64,000 bases of DNA, from contig NZ_JALJZY010000004.1 in the NCBI RefSeq assembly GCF_024171525.1, positions 111,045 through 175,044 of the forward strand, written 5' to 3'. Within the stretch, counting starts at the first letter, position 1. The number at the start of each line of letters is the position of its first letter. This DNA comes from Neisseriaceae bacterium HSC-16F19. GTDB taxonomy: Bacteria; Pseudomonadota; Gammaproteobacteria; Burkholderiales; Neisseriaceae. Of the stretch, positions 55,442 to 63,846 are shown piece by piece. The notes under the pieces are model-generated. The model saw nothing but the letters and a program-made list of their open reading frames with translations, searched no databases and was not told the DNA's origin. Both the position numbers and the translations under genes were made by a program.

Positions 55442-56379
55442 TGCTCCTGCTCAACTTGCGGGTCGTCTTCACTCATGGTGAGATAGTAACACTGTGCTTC
55501 CGCCTCATCGTTGTCGGGCAATTGCAGACTTTGCATGATGGGCGGCAGGGTTTCCAAATTGATGACCGGGTTGGTTTGGGTCGCCAACTCGGCGAGGATG
55601 GGACTGAGCGCGCTGTGCGGGTGCTTGCTTTGGTAGTCTGTCCAAGCTTGGCGTACTTCCGGCAGCAAGGTGTCATTCTCCAAATCTACGCTGGGTGAGT
55701 CACCGGTGCCGCGCAATAATAAAGCCACTTTGTGGGCCATGCGGCAGCGGGCACGTTGTTGCAGCGGGCTGTTGCCGTGTTGGCGCACAAAGCCTTCCCA
55801 GACAGCGGCCTGCTCACCCCAGACGTCCCAGTCTTCAGGTGTGGCACGTTCTCGGGCCAAAATATGGATGTAGTCGCGGTAAGCGGGACTGGTGTGGGTG
55901 GCAAACAACTTGGCGTAATAATCGGGTGCGGTAAAGATATCGGTTTCTTCCAAAGCGGGATGGCGCAGCATCAAACCGGCCGCTGTGAGATTACTTTGCA
56001 GGGCATTGAATTCACCGATGCGTGGGTGTGTAGCAGAGGCAGCCATCAGCTCACTGTATTCTGCCAGCAGGTCGGCATATTCGCGATTGGCCTGCCTGAG
56101 CAGGGTGTTGATGTCGCGTTGGTGTTGTTCGAACAGGGCATCGGCCTGTTGCGCATCCGCATTTTTGAGCGCATTTTCCACACGCTGGCGGTACCAGGCA
56201 AATTGCGCCCATAGTCCTTGTGGTTTGTCGGCGTCATCGGCAATGACGGCGCTGGCTGCCACAGGAACAGAGGCAGCCGTAGCCGAGGCGCTGCTGGGGG
56301 ATGAGGTATCGCTGGTATCAGAGCAGGCCGCCAGCAGGGACAAAGACAGTAGGCAGGTATAAAAGCGTAGTGTAGACAT
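55438..56379 (-). CDS. Hypothetical lipoprotein
   Basis: A 313-residue predicted lipoprotein: MSTLRFYTCLLSLSLLAACS with lipobox LAAC (Cys19), followed by a Ser/Ala/Thr-rich linker (about 22-50) and a mostly helical, acidic body (RQRVENALKNADAQQADALF, LATQTNPVINLETLPPIMQS). No known domain recognised. It is coupled to the YhiN-like gene downstream. Confidence 0.7.
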   Translation of the reverse strand: MSTLRFYTCLLSLSLLAACSDTSDTSSPSSASATAASVPVAASAVIADDADKPQGLWAQFAWYRQRVENALKNADAQQADALFEQHQRDINTLLRQANREYADLLAEYSELMAASATHPRIGEFNALQSNLTAAGLMLRHPALEETDIFTAPDYYAKLFATHTSPAYRDYIHILARERATPEDWDVWGEQAAVWEGFVRQHGNSPLQQRARCRMAHKVALLLRGTGDSPSVDLENDTLLPEVRQAWTDYQSKHPHSALSPILAELATQTNPVINLETLPPIMQSLQLPDNDEAEAQCYYLTMSEDDPQVEQEQ

Positions 56380-56473
56380 GGCAATTTGGGGTAGACGGAA
56401 TAAAAAGCGGACGGACTTTCAGGCTGCCTGAAAACCCATCCGTATTATAACCCTCCTGCCGATATTACGCTGC

Positions 56474-57247
56474 TCAAGCCTGCCAGGGCGTCACCTTGTC
56501 AAACAGACGATAGAAATTGGCACAGGTGGCTGCGGCCACGGTGTCGAAATCTTCGCCGCGCAATTGCGCCACAAATTCGGCGGTATGGCGCACATAGGCC
56601 GGTTCGTTGGGTTTGCCGCGATGGGGTACGGGTGCGAGATAGGGGGCGTCGGTTTCCACCAGAATACGCTCCAGCGGTGCATAGCGGCAGGCTGCCTGAA
56701 TGTCTTTGGCGTTTTTGAAGGTGACTATACCGGAAAACGACAGATAAAAACCCAAGTCCAGGGCCGCGCGGGCAAAGTCCACGTCTTCGCTGAAACAATG
56801 AATCACCCCGGCATGGGCCTGATGTTCGCGCAAAAAGCGCAGGGTGTCGGCGGCGGCATCGCGGGTGTGGATGATCAGCGGCAGGCGGGTGTGCTTGGCG
56901 GCTTCGATATGGCGGATAAAGCGCTGGTGCTGCCAGTCCAAATCGCCTTTGCACCAATGGTAATCCAAGCCGGTTTCGCCGATGCCCACCACTTTGGGGT
57001 GCTGTGCGTGGCCAATCAGCGCTTCATAATCCAAGTCGCGCGCGTCTTTATCCGCCGGATGCACGCCCACGGTGGCGTAGATGTGCTCGTGCTGTTCCGC
57101 CAGCGCCCGCACTTCGGCAAAGCTGACGGCATCCACGCTGATGGCCAGTGCCTGACGCACATCGGCTTGAGCCATATTGTCCAGCACTTGCGGCCAGCGT
57201 TCGGCCAGGCTGGTGAAATTGGGGTGGCAGTGGGAATCAATCAGCAT
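56474..57247 (-). CDS. TatD-family deoxyribonuclease (YcfH-like)
   Basis: A 257-residue metal-dependent hydrolase: MLIDSHCHPNF (HCH metal site), TVGVHPAD, IGETGLDYHW, PLIIHTRDAAADTL, GVIHCFSEDVDFA and LVETDAPYLAP. It is the last gene of the ribE-acyltransferase-tmk-holB-pilZ-tatD run, 2 bp after pilZ. An uptake sequence is inside the gene (near 56690). YcfH next to holB is also the enteric arrangement. Confidence 0.92.
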   Translation of the reverse strand: MLIDSHCHPNFTSLAERWPQVLDNMAQADVRQALAISVDAVSFAEVRALAEQHEHIYATVGVHPADKDARDLDYEALIGHAQHPKVVGIGETGLDYHWCKGDLDWQHQRFIRHIEAAKHTRLPLIIHTRDAAADTLRFLREHQAHAGVIHCFSEDVDFARAALDLGFYLSFSGIVTFKNAKDIQAACRYAPLERILVETDAPYLAPVPHRGKPNEPAYVRHTAEFVAQLRGEDFDTVAAATCANFYRLFDKVTPWQA

Positions 57248-57249
57248 GA

Positions 57250-57603
57250 TTACAGGGTGTAGGTGGGGCGGTCGCTCAGTTTCAGGCCCGGCAACAGGTC
57301 TTCCACCGCCTCTTTGACTTCGATGGCCACCTGGTCGTCACCAAAAGCCAGGCCCACGCCTTGCGGTTGGCCGGAAGTGGTGGCGGCGTGATTAATCCAC
57401 GCCACTTTGGTGCGCAGGTATTTGGGCTCCTGAAAACCGGGCAGATTGGCGATAAGCAGGACTTCGTCGCCCATGGTGAAGCTGTCGTTGGAGGGAACGA
57501 ACAGGCCGCCGTGCTGCAAAAACGACAGATAGCTGCGGTAAAGTTCGGGTTTGTCCGGAATGGTCAGGTTGATCATTTTGCCGGGCAGGTCGGGCATATT
57601 CAT
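57250..57603 (-). CDS. pilZ: PilZ-domain type IV pilus protein
   Basis: 117-residue single-domain PilZ protein (MINLTIPDKPELYRSYLSFL, GGLFVPSNDSFTMGDEVLLI, TKVAWINHAA, PQGVGLAFGDD). The RxxxR and D/NxSxxG cyclic-di-GMP motifs are not obvious, as in the non-binding PilZ needed for type IV pilus formation. That fits a naturally transformable organism with uptake sequences. Overlaps holB by 4 bp (ATGA). Confidence 0.92.
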   Translation of the reverse strand: MNMPDLPGKMINLTIPDKPELYRSYLSFLQHGGLFVPSNDSFTMGDEVLLIANLPGFQEPKYLRTKVAWINHAATTSGQPQGVGLAFGDDQVAIEVKEAVEDLLPGLKLSDRPTYTL

Positions 57604-58589
57604 GCTGGGCTCCTTTTGTGTTGCCAGAAATGAAGGTAATCAATCAGCAGGTCTTCGGCCTGCATTTTGACGTTTAGGGTGTGGCGGCCATAGGGCGCCA
57701 GCAGGTTGATGCGTTCAACGAGTGCAAACAGGTGCATGGGTTCGGTGCGTGCGCCCAGTTTGGCCAAGTCCGCCGCCGCATCGGGATAATAACAGGGCGG
57801 TAACTGCCGCTGTGCCAAGCCGATGTCGAGCAGCCATTTGCCCAGCCAGTCGAGAAAAGTGGCCAAGGGCAGTTTTTCGCGGTCGAAACGGGCGGCATAG
57901 TCCAACAAACCCAAAAGGCGCGGCTCGGCCAAGAGCGGCAGCAGTTCGGCACGCAGGGCGTCGGTGGCCGGATTGTGCTCAAACAAAGGTGTGCCGCCGT
58001 GAAAGGCCAACAGCGCCGGGGCGTTGTCTACATGGTTTGCCTGCAAATAAGCCAGTGCCTCTTCGGCATCGGGCGCGGGCAGGGCGAATTGGCGGCAGCG
58101 GCTTTTGATGGTGGGCAAAAGCGTGTCTTTATTGTGCCCCACCAGGACAAACACCACCTGCGGCGGCGGTTCTTCCAAGACCTTGAGCAAGGCATTGGCT
58201 GCCTGAAGATTGAGGCTTTCGGCCGGATGCAGCAAGACCACGCGCCGCCCGCCGCGGTGGGAGCTCAAATGGGCAAAATCCAAGAGCTCGCGTACGGCAT
58301 CAACCTTGATTTGCAGCAATTTCCGCGCCACATTGTCGCCTTCGGGGATTTCCGGGGTCAGTTCGCACAAATCGGGATGGCTGTTTTGTGCGAGCAAATG
58401 GCAGGACGGGCACTGGCCGCAGGGCGAAAAATCCGGCTGTACATCTTCGCACAAGAGTGTTGCGGCCAAATGGCGGGCAAAGGCCACGCGGCCACTGCCG
58501 GATTTGCCCAGCAACAGCAGGGCATGGGGCAGGGTGTGGCGCTGTGCGGCCAGTTGCTGCCAGGCAGTGGTTTGCCATGGATAAATCAT
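57600..58589 (-). CDS. holB: DNA polymerase III delta-prime subunit
   Basis: Clamp-loader subunit, 329 residues. N-terminal AAA+ fold LLLLGKSGSGRVAFARHLA has Arg in place of the Walker lysine, in keeping with the non-hydrolysing role of delta-prime. Zinc-module cysteines are in CGQCPSCHLLA; the SRC motif is in IKSRCRQF; NALLKVLEEPPPQVVFVL is conserved. Overlaps tmk and pilZ by 4 bp each. Confidence 0.93.
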   Translation of the reverse strand: MIYPWQTTAWQQLAAQRHTLPHALLLLGKSGSGRVAFARHLAATLLCEDVQPDFSPCGQCPSCHLLAQNSHPDLCELTPEIPEGDNVARKLLQIKVDAVRELLDFAHLSSHRGGRRVVLLHPAESLNLQAANALLKVLEEPPPQVVFVLVGHNKDTLLPTIKSRCRQFALPAPDAEEALAYLQANHVDNAPALLAFHGGTPLFEHNPATDALRAELLPLLAEPRLLGLLDYAARFDREKLPLATFLDWLGKWLLDIGLAQRQLPPCYYPDAAADLAKLGARTEPMHLFALVERINLLAPYGRHTLNVKMQAEDLLIDYLHFWQHKRSPA

Positions 58590-59212
58590 GCCTGCGCTCC
58601 AAACAGGCGCGCCAGTGCCGCTTCTACATCGGCAGACACCGCCGCCAGGTCGCGGTTGCCGTCAATCACGGCATAGCGCTCGGGGCAGGCGGCGGCGCGC
58701 TGTTGGTAAACGGCACGGGTGCGGGTGAAGAAATCCGCATCTTCCTGCTCGAAACGGTCTTGCGCACGGTGGGCGCGGATGCGCGCCAGCGAGACTTCCA
58801 GCGGCACATCCAAGAGCAGGGTCAAGTCCGGCTCCAGCCCCTGTTGCACCCATTGCGCCAGGATTTCAATGTCCTGCAAGGGCAGGCTGCGGCCGCCGCC
58901 CTGGTAGGCAAAAGTGGCGTCGGTAAAGCGGTCGCTGACCACATGGGTACCGGCGGCCAGTGCCGGGCGGATGACGCTGTCGATGTGCTGCTGGCGCGCG
59001 GCAAACATGAGCAGGGTTTCGGTGCGCAGATTGGCCTGGGTGGCCGGGTTGAGCAGGATGTCGCGCAGGGCTTCGCCCACCGGCGTGCCGCCGGGTTCGC
59101 GCGTGAACACTACCGGCAGCTGCCGTTGCGCAAACCAGCGGCGGATGGTGGCCAGATGGGTGGATTTGCCGGCACCGTCGATGCCGTCGAGGGTAATAAA
59201 ACGGGCGTTCAT
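58586..59212 (-). CDS. tmk: Thymidylate kinase
   Basis: Phosphorylates dTMP to dTDP. P-loop GIDGAGKS (10-17), FTREPGGTPVGEALRDILL, DRFTDATFAYQGGGR and the LID region RIRAHRAQDRFEQED. Length 208. Overlaps the acyltransferase gene upstream and holB downstream by 4 bp each. Confidence 0.96.
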   Translation of the reverse strand: MNARFITLDGIDGAGKSTHLATIRRWFAQRQLPVVFTREPGGTPVGEALRDILLNPATQANLRTETLLMFAARQQHIDSVIRPALAAGTHVVSDRFTDATFAYQGGGRSLPLQDIEILAQWVQQGLEPDLTLLLDVPLEVSLARIRAHRAQDRFEQEDADFFTRTRAVYQQRAAACPERYAVIDGNRDLAAVSADVEAALARLFGAQA

Positions 59213-59844
59213 GATTGTGTATCGATTGGATTTTCAGGCAGGCGCAAGGGCTGCGACAGGCGCTGCGGATGGCGCGGGGTGTAGCGGCGGTAGAAGGCGT
59301 ACAGGGTTTGCAAATCGGCCTGAATATCTTCACCCGGCCACACAGCCTCGCCCAAAATAATGCTTTTGCTGCGGTAATCCCAAGCCACCGGCACAATGGG
59401 CACACCGGCGCTGCGGGCAATGCGGTGAAAACCGGTTTTCCATTGCGCCGCACCGTGGCGCGTGCCTTCGGGGGCAATGCCCAGCCACAGCGAAGGCGTA
59501 TCGGCAAATTGCGCCACCGCCGCCTCAACCGCACCGCCGACAGCATGGCGCTCTATGGGAATCAGGCCGAACCAGCGCAACAACGGCCCCAGCGGGAAAC
59601 GGAACAGGCTGTGTTTGGCCATGGCGCTGATGCGGATATCCAGCGCCAAAATCGCCGGTAGGGCGATGATGCCGTCCCAATTGCTGGTGTGGGGTGCGGC
59701 GATGACCACCGCTTTGGGGTGATTGGGCAGCGCGCCCTGAAAACGCCACCCGGACAAGCGCATCACCCACGCGCCGAAGCGGGCGGTGAAGGCATTGCCG
59801 CGTTTGGGGACGGCGTCAGGGCAGAGGCTGCGGTCATCCGGCAT
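59209..59844 (-). CDS. Lysophospholipid acyltransferase family protein (PlsC-like)
   Basis: A 211-residue membrane-associated acyltransferase. The HX4D catalytic motif is HTSNWD and the substrate motif is APEGTR; FGLIPIER also fits. ATG 59842-59844 overlaps the ribE stop (TGATG); the longer upstream frame is antisense-like repeat of ribE and is discounted. Likely a glycerophospholipid acyltransferase, but the acceptor is not known. Confidence 0.85.
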   Translation of the reverse strand: MPDDRSLCPDAVPKRGNAFTARFGAWVMRLSGWRFQGALPNHPKAVVIAAPHTSNWDGIIALPAILALDIRISAMAKHSLFRFPLGPLLRWFGLIPIERHAVGGAVEAAVAQFADTPSLWLGIAPEGTRHGAAQWKTGFHRIARSAGVPIVPVAWDYRSKSIILGEAVWPGEDIQADLQTLYAFYRRYTPRHPQRLSQPLRLPENPIDTQS

Positions 59845-60461
59845 CAGCGTGCTTTCTGTGCCGCCAATACCCGCACCACCGTGTCCACCACCGCTTGGGT
59901 TTGCGCGTCGATTTCCACATTGATGCGCTCCCCTGCGGTGCGCTGGCCAAAGAGGGTACGGGACAGGGTTTCCGGAATCAGATGCACATTGAATTCGGTG
60001 TCGGTGACCGTGCCGATGGTGAGGCTGCAACCGTCCAGGCCGACAAAACCTTTGCTCAAAATATAGGGTTTGAGTTTTTCAGGCAGCCTGAACCACAGGG
60101 TGCGGTTGTGCTCCGTGGCCTCGATGCGGGTGATTTCGGTGGTGGCGCTGATGTGGCCGCTCATTACATGGCCGCCGATTTCATCGCCGAAACGTGCCGC
60201 GCGTTCGATATTGACCGCATCGCCCACAGTGAGGTCCCCCAGATTGGTCAGCGCCAAGGTTTCGCCCATCAGGTCGAATTGTGCCTCGTTGCCGTTCACG
60301 GCGGTGACGGTAAGGCAGCAGCCGTTGTGGGCGATGGAGGCGCCGATTTGAATATCATCGGCCGCCCCTTCGGGCAGGCGCACGGTATGGCTGCGGAAAT
60401 CGGGAGCGGGTTGGCTGATGGCGGTAATCACGCCCAAGCCTTGAACTATGCCGGTAAACAT
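59844..60461 (-). CDS. ribE: Riboflavin synthase alpha subunit
   Basis: Dismutates 6,7-dimethyl-8-ribityllumazine to riboflavin. MFTGIVQGLGVI start and two lumazine-binding repeats, each with the pattern GxSIAHNGCCLTV (N-half) and GFVGLDGCSLTIG (C-half). Length 205. First gene of the six-gene overlapping operon. An uptake sequence encodes FRLPEKL (near 60080). Confidence 0.95.
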   Translation of the reverse strand: MFTGIVQGLGVITAISQPAPDFRSHTVRLPEGAADDIQIGASIAHNGCCLTVTAVNGNEAQFDLMGETLALTNLGDLTVGDAVNIERAARFGDEIGGHVMSGHISATTEITRIEATEHNRTLWFRLPEKLKPYILSKGFVGLDGCSLTIGTVTDTEFNVHLIPETLSRTLFGQRTAGERINVEIDAQTQAVVDTVVRVLAAQKAR

Positions 60462-60583
60462 GGTGTGTGCTCGTTTTGAATATCAAATAACGGCTTCAGG
60501 CAGCCCGAACTTGAACAATGGCTGCTGCTCCTGCCTGTATGGTGCTGCGTCCGCGCATGAACGCGTGCGGTTTAGCCAAAAAT

Positions 60584-60620
60584 CTCAGGCTGTCTGAAAA
60601 CGTTTCAGGCAGCCTGTTTT
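60584..60620 (-). terminator. Inverted uptake-sequence terminator after ilvD
   Basis: CTCAGGCTGTCTGAAAACG (one mismatch variant) and TTTCAGGCAGCCTGTTTTG face each other just beyond the ilvD stop. Confidence 0.65.
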
Positions 60621-60622
60621 GT

Positions 60623-62488
60623 TTACGCTTTGCGCTCTACCTGCGATACATCGCGCACGGCGCCGGTGTCGGCGGAGGTGGTCATGGCGGCGTAGGCGCG
60701 CAGGGCGGCGGAAACATGGCGCTCGCGGCTGGCCGGTTTCCATGCTTGGGCGCCGCGGGCGTCCATTTCGGCACGGCGGGCAGCCAATTCTTCATCGCCA
60801 AGCGCCAAACGGATGCTGCGGGCGGGAATGTCGATTTCCACGGTATCGCCTTCATGCACGAGACCAATGGCGCCGCCTTCGGCCGCTTCGGGCGACACAT
60901 GGCCGATACTCAAACCGGAAGTACCGCCGGAGAAGCGGCCGTCGGTCAAGAGGGCACATTCCTTGCCCAAGCCTTTGGATTTCAGATAAGAAGTGGGATA
61001 GAGCATTTCCTGCATGCCGGGGCCGCCTTTGGGGCCTTCGTAGCGGATGATGACAATATCGCCGGCGACAATCTGGTTGTCCAGAATTGCCGCCACGGCG
61101 GAATCCTGGCTTTCAAACACGCGGGCGCGGCCGGTGAATTGGAGGATGCTGTCGTCCACACCGGCGGTTTTGACCACGCAGCCGCGCTCGGCAATATTGC
61201 CGAACAGCACCGCCAGGCCGCCGTCTTGCGAATAGGCGTGCTCTTTGCTGCGGATACAGCCGTTTTCACGGTCCAAATCCAGGCTCGGCCATTGGCGGTT
61301 TTGCGAGAAGGCTTCGGTGGTGCGCACGCCGCCGGGCGCGGCTTTGAAGCGTGCATGGGCTTGTTCGTTGGCGGGGCTCATCACATCCCATTTGGCCAGC
61401 GCATCGTGCAGGGTTTCTTCGTGCACGGTATAGACATCGGTGTTCAGGCAGCCTGCACGGTCGAGTTCGGCGAGGATGCCCATCACACCGCCGGCGCGGT
61501 GCACGTCTTCCATATGGTATTTCTGCGTCGCCGGAGCCACTTTGCACAAGCAGGGCACTTGGCGGCTGATGCGGTCGATGTCGGCCATTTTGAAATCGAC
61601 TTCGGCTTCTTTGGCGGCGGCCAAGAGGTGCAAAACGGTATTGGTGGAGCCGCCCATGGCGACATCGAGGCTCATGGCGTTTTCAAACGCGGCCTTGGTG
61701 GCGATATTGCGCGGCAGTACGCGCGCGTCGTCCTGCTCGTAATAGCGGCGGGTAATCTCCACAATCAGGCGTCCGGCTTCGAGGAACAACTCTTTGCGTC
61801 CGGCATGGGTGGCCAGGAGCGAGCCGTTGCCGGGCAGGGACAGGCCCAGGGCTTCGGTGAGGCAGTTCATGGAATTGGCGGTAAACATGCCGGAGCAGGA
61901 ACCGCAGGTAGGGCAGGCGGAACGCTCGACCGCGGCCACGTCTTCGTCGCTGATATTATCGTCGGCGGCATCGACCATGGCATCGACCAGGTCCAGTTTG
62001 CGCACATCGGTGATATTGGCCACGCCGATGACCTTGCCCGCTTCCATGGGGCCGCCGGAGACAAATACGGTGGGGATGTTCAGGCGCATGGCGGCCATGA
62101 GCATGCCGGGGGTGATTTTGTCGCAATTGGAAATGCACACCAGCGCGTCGGCGCAATGGGCATTGACCATGTATTCTACCGAGTCGGCAATCAAATCGCG
62201 GCTGGGCAGGGAATAGAGCATGCCGCTGTGGCCCATGGCAATGCCGTCGTCCACGGCGATGGTGTTGAATTCTTTGGCGATGCCGCCCGCTTTTTCGATT
62301 TCGCGCGCCACCAGTTGGCCCATATTGTGCAGATGCACATGGCCGGGCACGAATTGGGTGAAGGAATTGGCAATGGCGATAATCGGTTTGCCGAAATCGG
62401 CGTCGGCCACACCGGTGGCACGCCACAGGGCGCGGGCACCGGCCATATTGCGGCCGTGGGTGGAGGTTTTGGAACGGTAGGCGGGCAT
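60623..62488 (-). CDS. ilvD: Dihydroxy-acid dehydratase
   Basis: Branched-chain amino-acid synthesis: dehydrates dihydroxy-acids to 2-keto acids. 621 residues with an iron-sulfur cluster; cluster motifs are SNCDKITPGMLM and ACPTCGSCSGMFTANSMNCL, and the active-site region has MGGSTNTVLHLLA and DGRFSGGTSGLSIGH. RBS AAGGAAA. It stands alone between repeats. Confidence 0.96.
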   Translation of the reverse strand: MPAYRSKTSTHGRNMAGARALWRATGVADADFGKPIIAIANSFTQFVPGHVHLHNMGQLVAREIEKAGGIAKEFNTIAVDDGIAMGHSGMLYSLPSRDLIADSVEYMVNAHCADALVCISNCDKITPGMLMAAMRLNIPTVFVSGGPMEAGKVIGVANITDVRKLDLVDAMVDAADDNISDEDVAAVERSACPTCGSCSGMFTANSMNCLTEALGLSLPGNGSLLATHAGRKELFLEAGRLIVEITRRYYEQDDARVLPRNIATKAAFENAMSLDVAMGGSTNTVLHLLAAAKEAEVDFKMADIDRISRQVPCLCKVAPATQKYHMEDVHRAGGVMGILAELDRAGCLNTDVYTVHEETLHDALAKWDVMSPANEQAHARFKAAPGGVRTTEAFSQNRQWPSLDLDRENGCIRSKEHAYSQDGGLAVLFGNIAERGCVVKTAGVDDSILQFTGRARVFESQDSAVAAILDNQIVAGDIVIIRYEGPKGGPGMQEMLYPTSYLKSKGLGKECALLTDGRFSGGTSGLSIGHVSPEAAEGGAIGLVHEGDTVEIDIPARSIRLALGDEELAARRAEMDARGAQAWKPASRERHVSAALRAYAAMTTSADTGAVRDVSQVERKA

Positions 62489-62540
62489 GGTTGGGTTTCC
62501 TTAAGTCAGAGTTTATTTTTAGGGCTGCCTGAAAACAGTG

Positions 62541-62611
62541 GTAGCTTGGGTCAAAGACCCAACATGATTGATAAAGTCATCCGAATTTGTTGGGTCTGCG
62601 ACCCAAGCTAC
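62541..62611. repeat. Inverted GTAG-palindrome pair (TTGGGTC family)
   Basis: GTAGCTTGGGTCAAAGACCC left and mirror TGGGTCTGCGACCCAAGCTA right; both heads read GTAGC rather than GTAGG, a compensated change. Confidence 0.8.
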
Positions 62612-62615
62612 CTTA

Positions 62616-63245
62616 TCAGGCTTTAATCACTATGGTTTTGGCCAGATAGTCTTGCAGGGTGCGGCGCATATTGTTTTTGTTAAACAGCATGATCAGACAG
62701 ATGATGAGGGGAATATAGCCCAGCGCATCGAAGAGGGTGCTGTATTCGTCCATGGCCTCCAGCGTACCGCCGGCGGCGAGAAACATGCCGGCGATAAAAC
62801 CGATGATAAAGGTGATGACCAGGATAATCAGCTGGTAAACCACTTCGCGCATCAGCACGGTGCCGACAAAACCGGGGTTTTGTCCTTCCATATTCACCAC
62901 TTTGATGCCGAGCATGCGTTTGCCTATGGACTGGCCGCGGGTGGTCATCCACACCAGCTGCCAAATCAAGAGGCCGAAACCCAGCACCACGGTGGCAATC
63001 ATGCCGACACCGGTAAAGAGGTCGGTAAAGGCATTGACGGACGAATTTTCGCTGATGCCCAAACGCACGATGTCGATGATCAGCGGTACCACCACCAGCA
63101 CGGTGAGGATGGTATTGATGATGTAGGCGGCAATGCGCGCCCACGGACCGGCGATTTCCACCTCGATTTCATCTTCCACATAAGGCGTGTCGATAACCGA
63201 AGTTTGGTAGGGGTTGCGGAAATCATTGGGCTGTTGCGTATTCAT
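62616..63245 (-). CDS. RDD-family membrane protein
   Basis: A 209-residue membrane protein with four to five helices. The RDD pattern appears as GPWARIAAYIINTILTVLV and TTRGQSIGKRMLGIKVVNMEG. ATG 63243-63245 gives MNTQQPNDFRNPYQTSVID. Function unknown; some RDD proteins act as sodium/proton antiporters. Confidence 0.85.
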   Translation of the reverse strand: MNTQQPNDFRNPYQTSVIDTPYVEDEIEVEIAGPWARIAAYIINTILTVLVVVPLIIDIVRLGISENSSVNAFTDLFTGVGMIATVVLGFGLLIWQLVWMTTRGQSIGKRMLGIKVVNMEGQNPGFVGTVLMREVVYQLIILVITFIIGFIAGMFLAAGGTLEAMDEYSTLFDALGYIPLIICLIMLFNKNNMRRTLQDYLAKTIVIKA

Positions 63246-63278
63246 GGCAGGGCTCCCTGAAAAGTGGTAGGGCAAGGT

Positions 63279-63707
63279 TTAACGGCGCGGCGGGTCGTTG
63301 GGGCGCAGTTGCGCCGCCAGTTTGTCGAGGATGCCGTTGACGAATTTGTAACCGTCGGTGCCGCCGTAGGTTTTGGTGATTTCGATGGCCTCGTTGATGA
63401 TGACCGGATACGGGGTTTCCGGCATGGCGGCCAATTCGTGATAAGCCATCAGCAGCACCGCTTTTTCCACCGGGTTCAAATCGTTTTCGTCACGGTCGAG
63501 CAGGGGGCGGATTTCGGCCATATAGGCGGCGCGGTTGCTGTGGGCGCCGAAAAACAGCGTGCTGAACAATGCTTCGTCGGCCTTGGCAAACAAATCGTTG
63601 TCGCGCACATGGCGCGCCACGGCGTCTGCCGAGGCATCGGTATTCAATTGGGCTTGGTAGAGCGCCTGCACCGCAAACTGGCGCGCACGGCGGCGGGGGG
63701 TAATCAT
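63279..63707 (-). CDS. nusB: Transcription antitermination factor NusB
   Basis: Binds boxA RNA with S10 (NusE) to support rRNA transcription. ATG 63705-63707 gives MITPRRRARQFAVQALYQAQ (Arg-rich boxA-binding N-terminus), then VEKAVLLMAYHELAAMPETP YPVIINEAIEITKTYGGTDG YKFVNGILDKLA. Length 142. In many bacteria it follows ribH; here the riboflavin gene ribE lies a few genes downstream. Confidence 0.95.
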   Translation of the reverse strand: MITPRRRARQFAVQALYQAQLNTDASADAVARHVRDNDLFAKADEALFSTLFFGAHSNRAAYMAEIRPLLDRDENDLNPVEKAVLLMAYHELAAMPETPYPVIINEAIEITKTYGGTDGYKFVNGILDKLAAQLRPNDPPRR

Positions 63708-63768
63708 GATGTCGGACTTTCTGTGTATCGGGTTATGCGTTTGCGGCTGCCTGAAAAGGGTGGCAGCG

Positions 63769-63846
63769 GTAGGGTGGGCATTCATGCCCACCAGACATTG
63801 TTAATCATCAGCCGCTTAAAGTGGTGGGCAGGAATGCCCACCCTAC
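63769..63846. repeat. Inverted GTAG-palindrome pair (GTGGGCAT family)
   Basis: GTAGGGTGGGCATTCATGCC left and mirror right, upstream of nusB. A CCCTCTCCC-type unit follows (63861-63901). The remaining bases to 64000 show no gene. Confidence 0.85.

Noticed and set aside
59209..60030. Extended 273-codon acyltransferase starting inside ribE
   Set aside because: The extra 62 codons are out-of-frame ribE sequence; the ATG at 59844 forms a TGATG junction with the ribE stop and gives a complete acyltransferase.
60518..62626. 702-codon plus-strand ORF opposite ilvD
   Set aside because: It is an antisense shadow: the composition is Gly/His/Ala-rich with no domain, and the minus strand encodes a complete dihydroxy-acid dehydratase.
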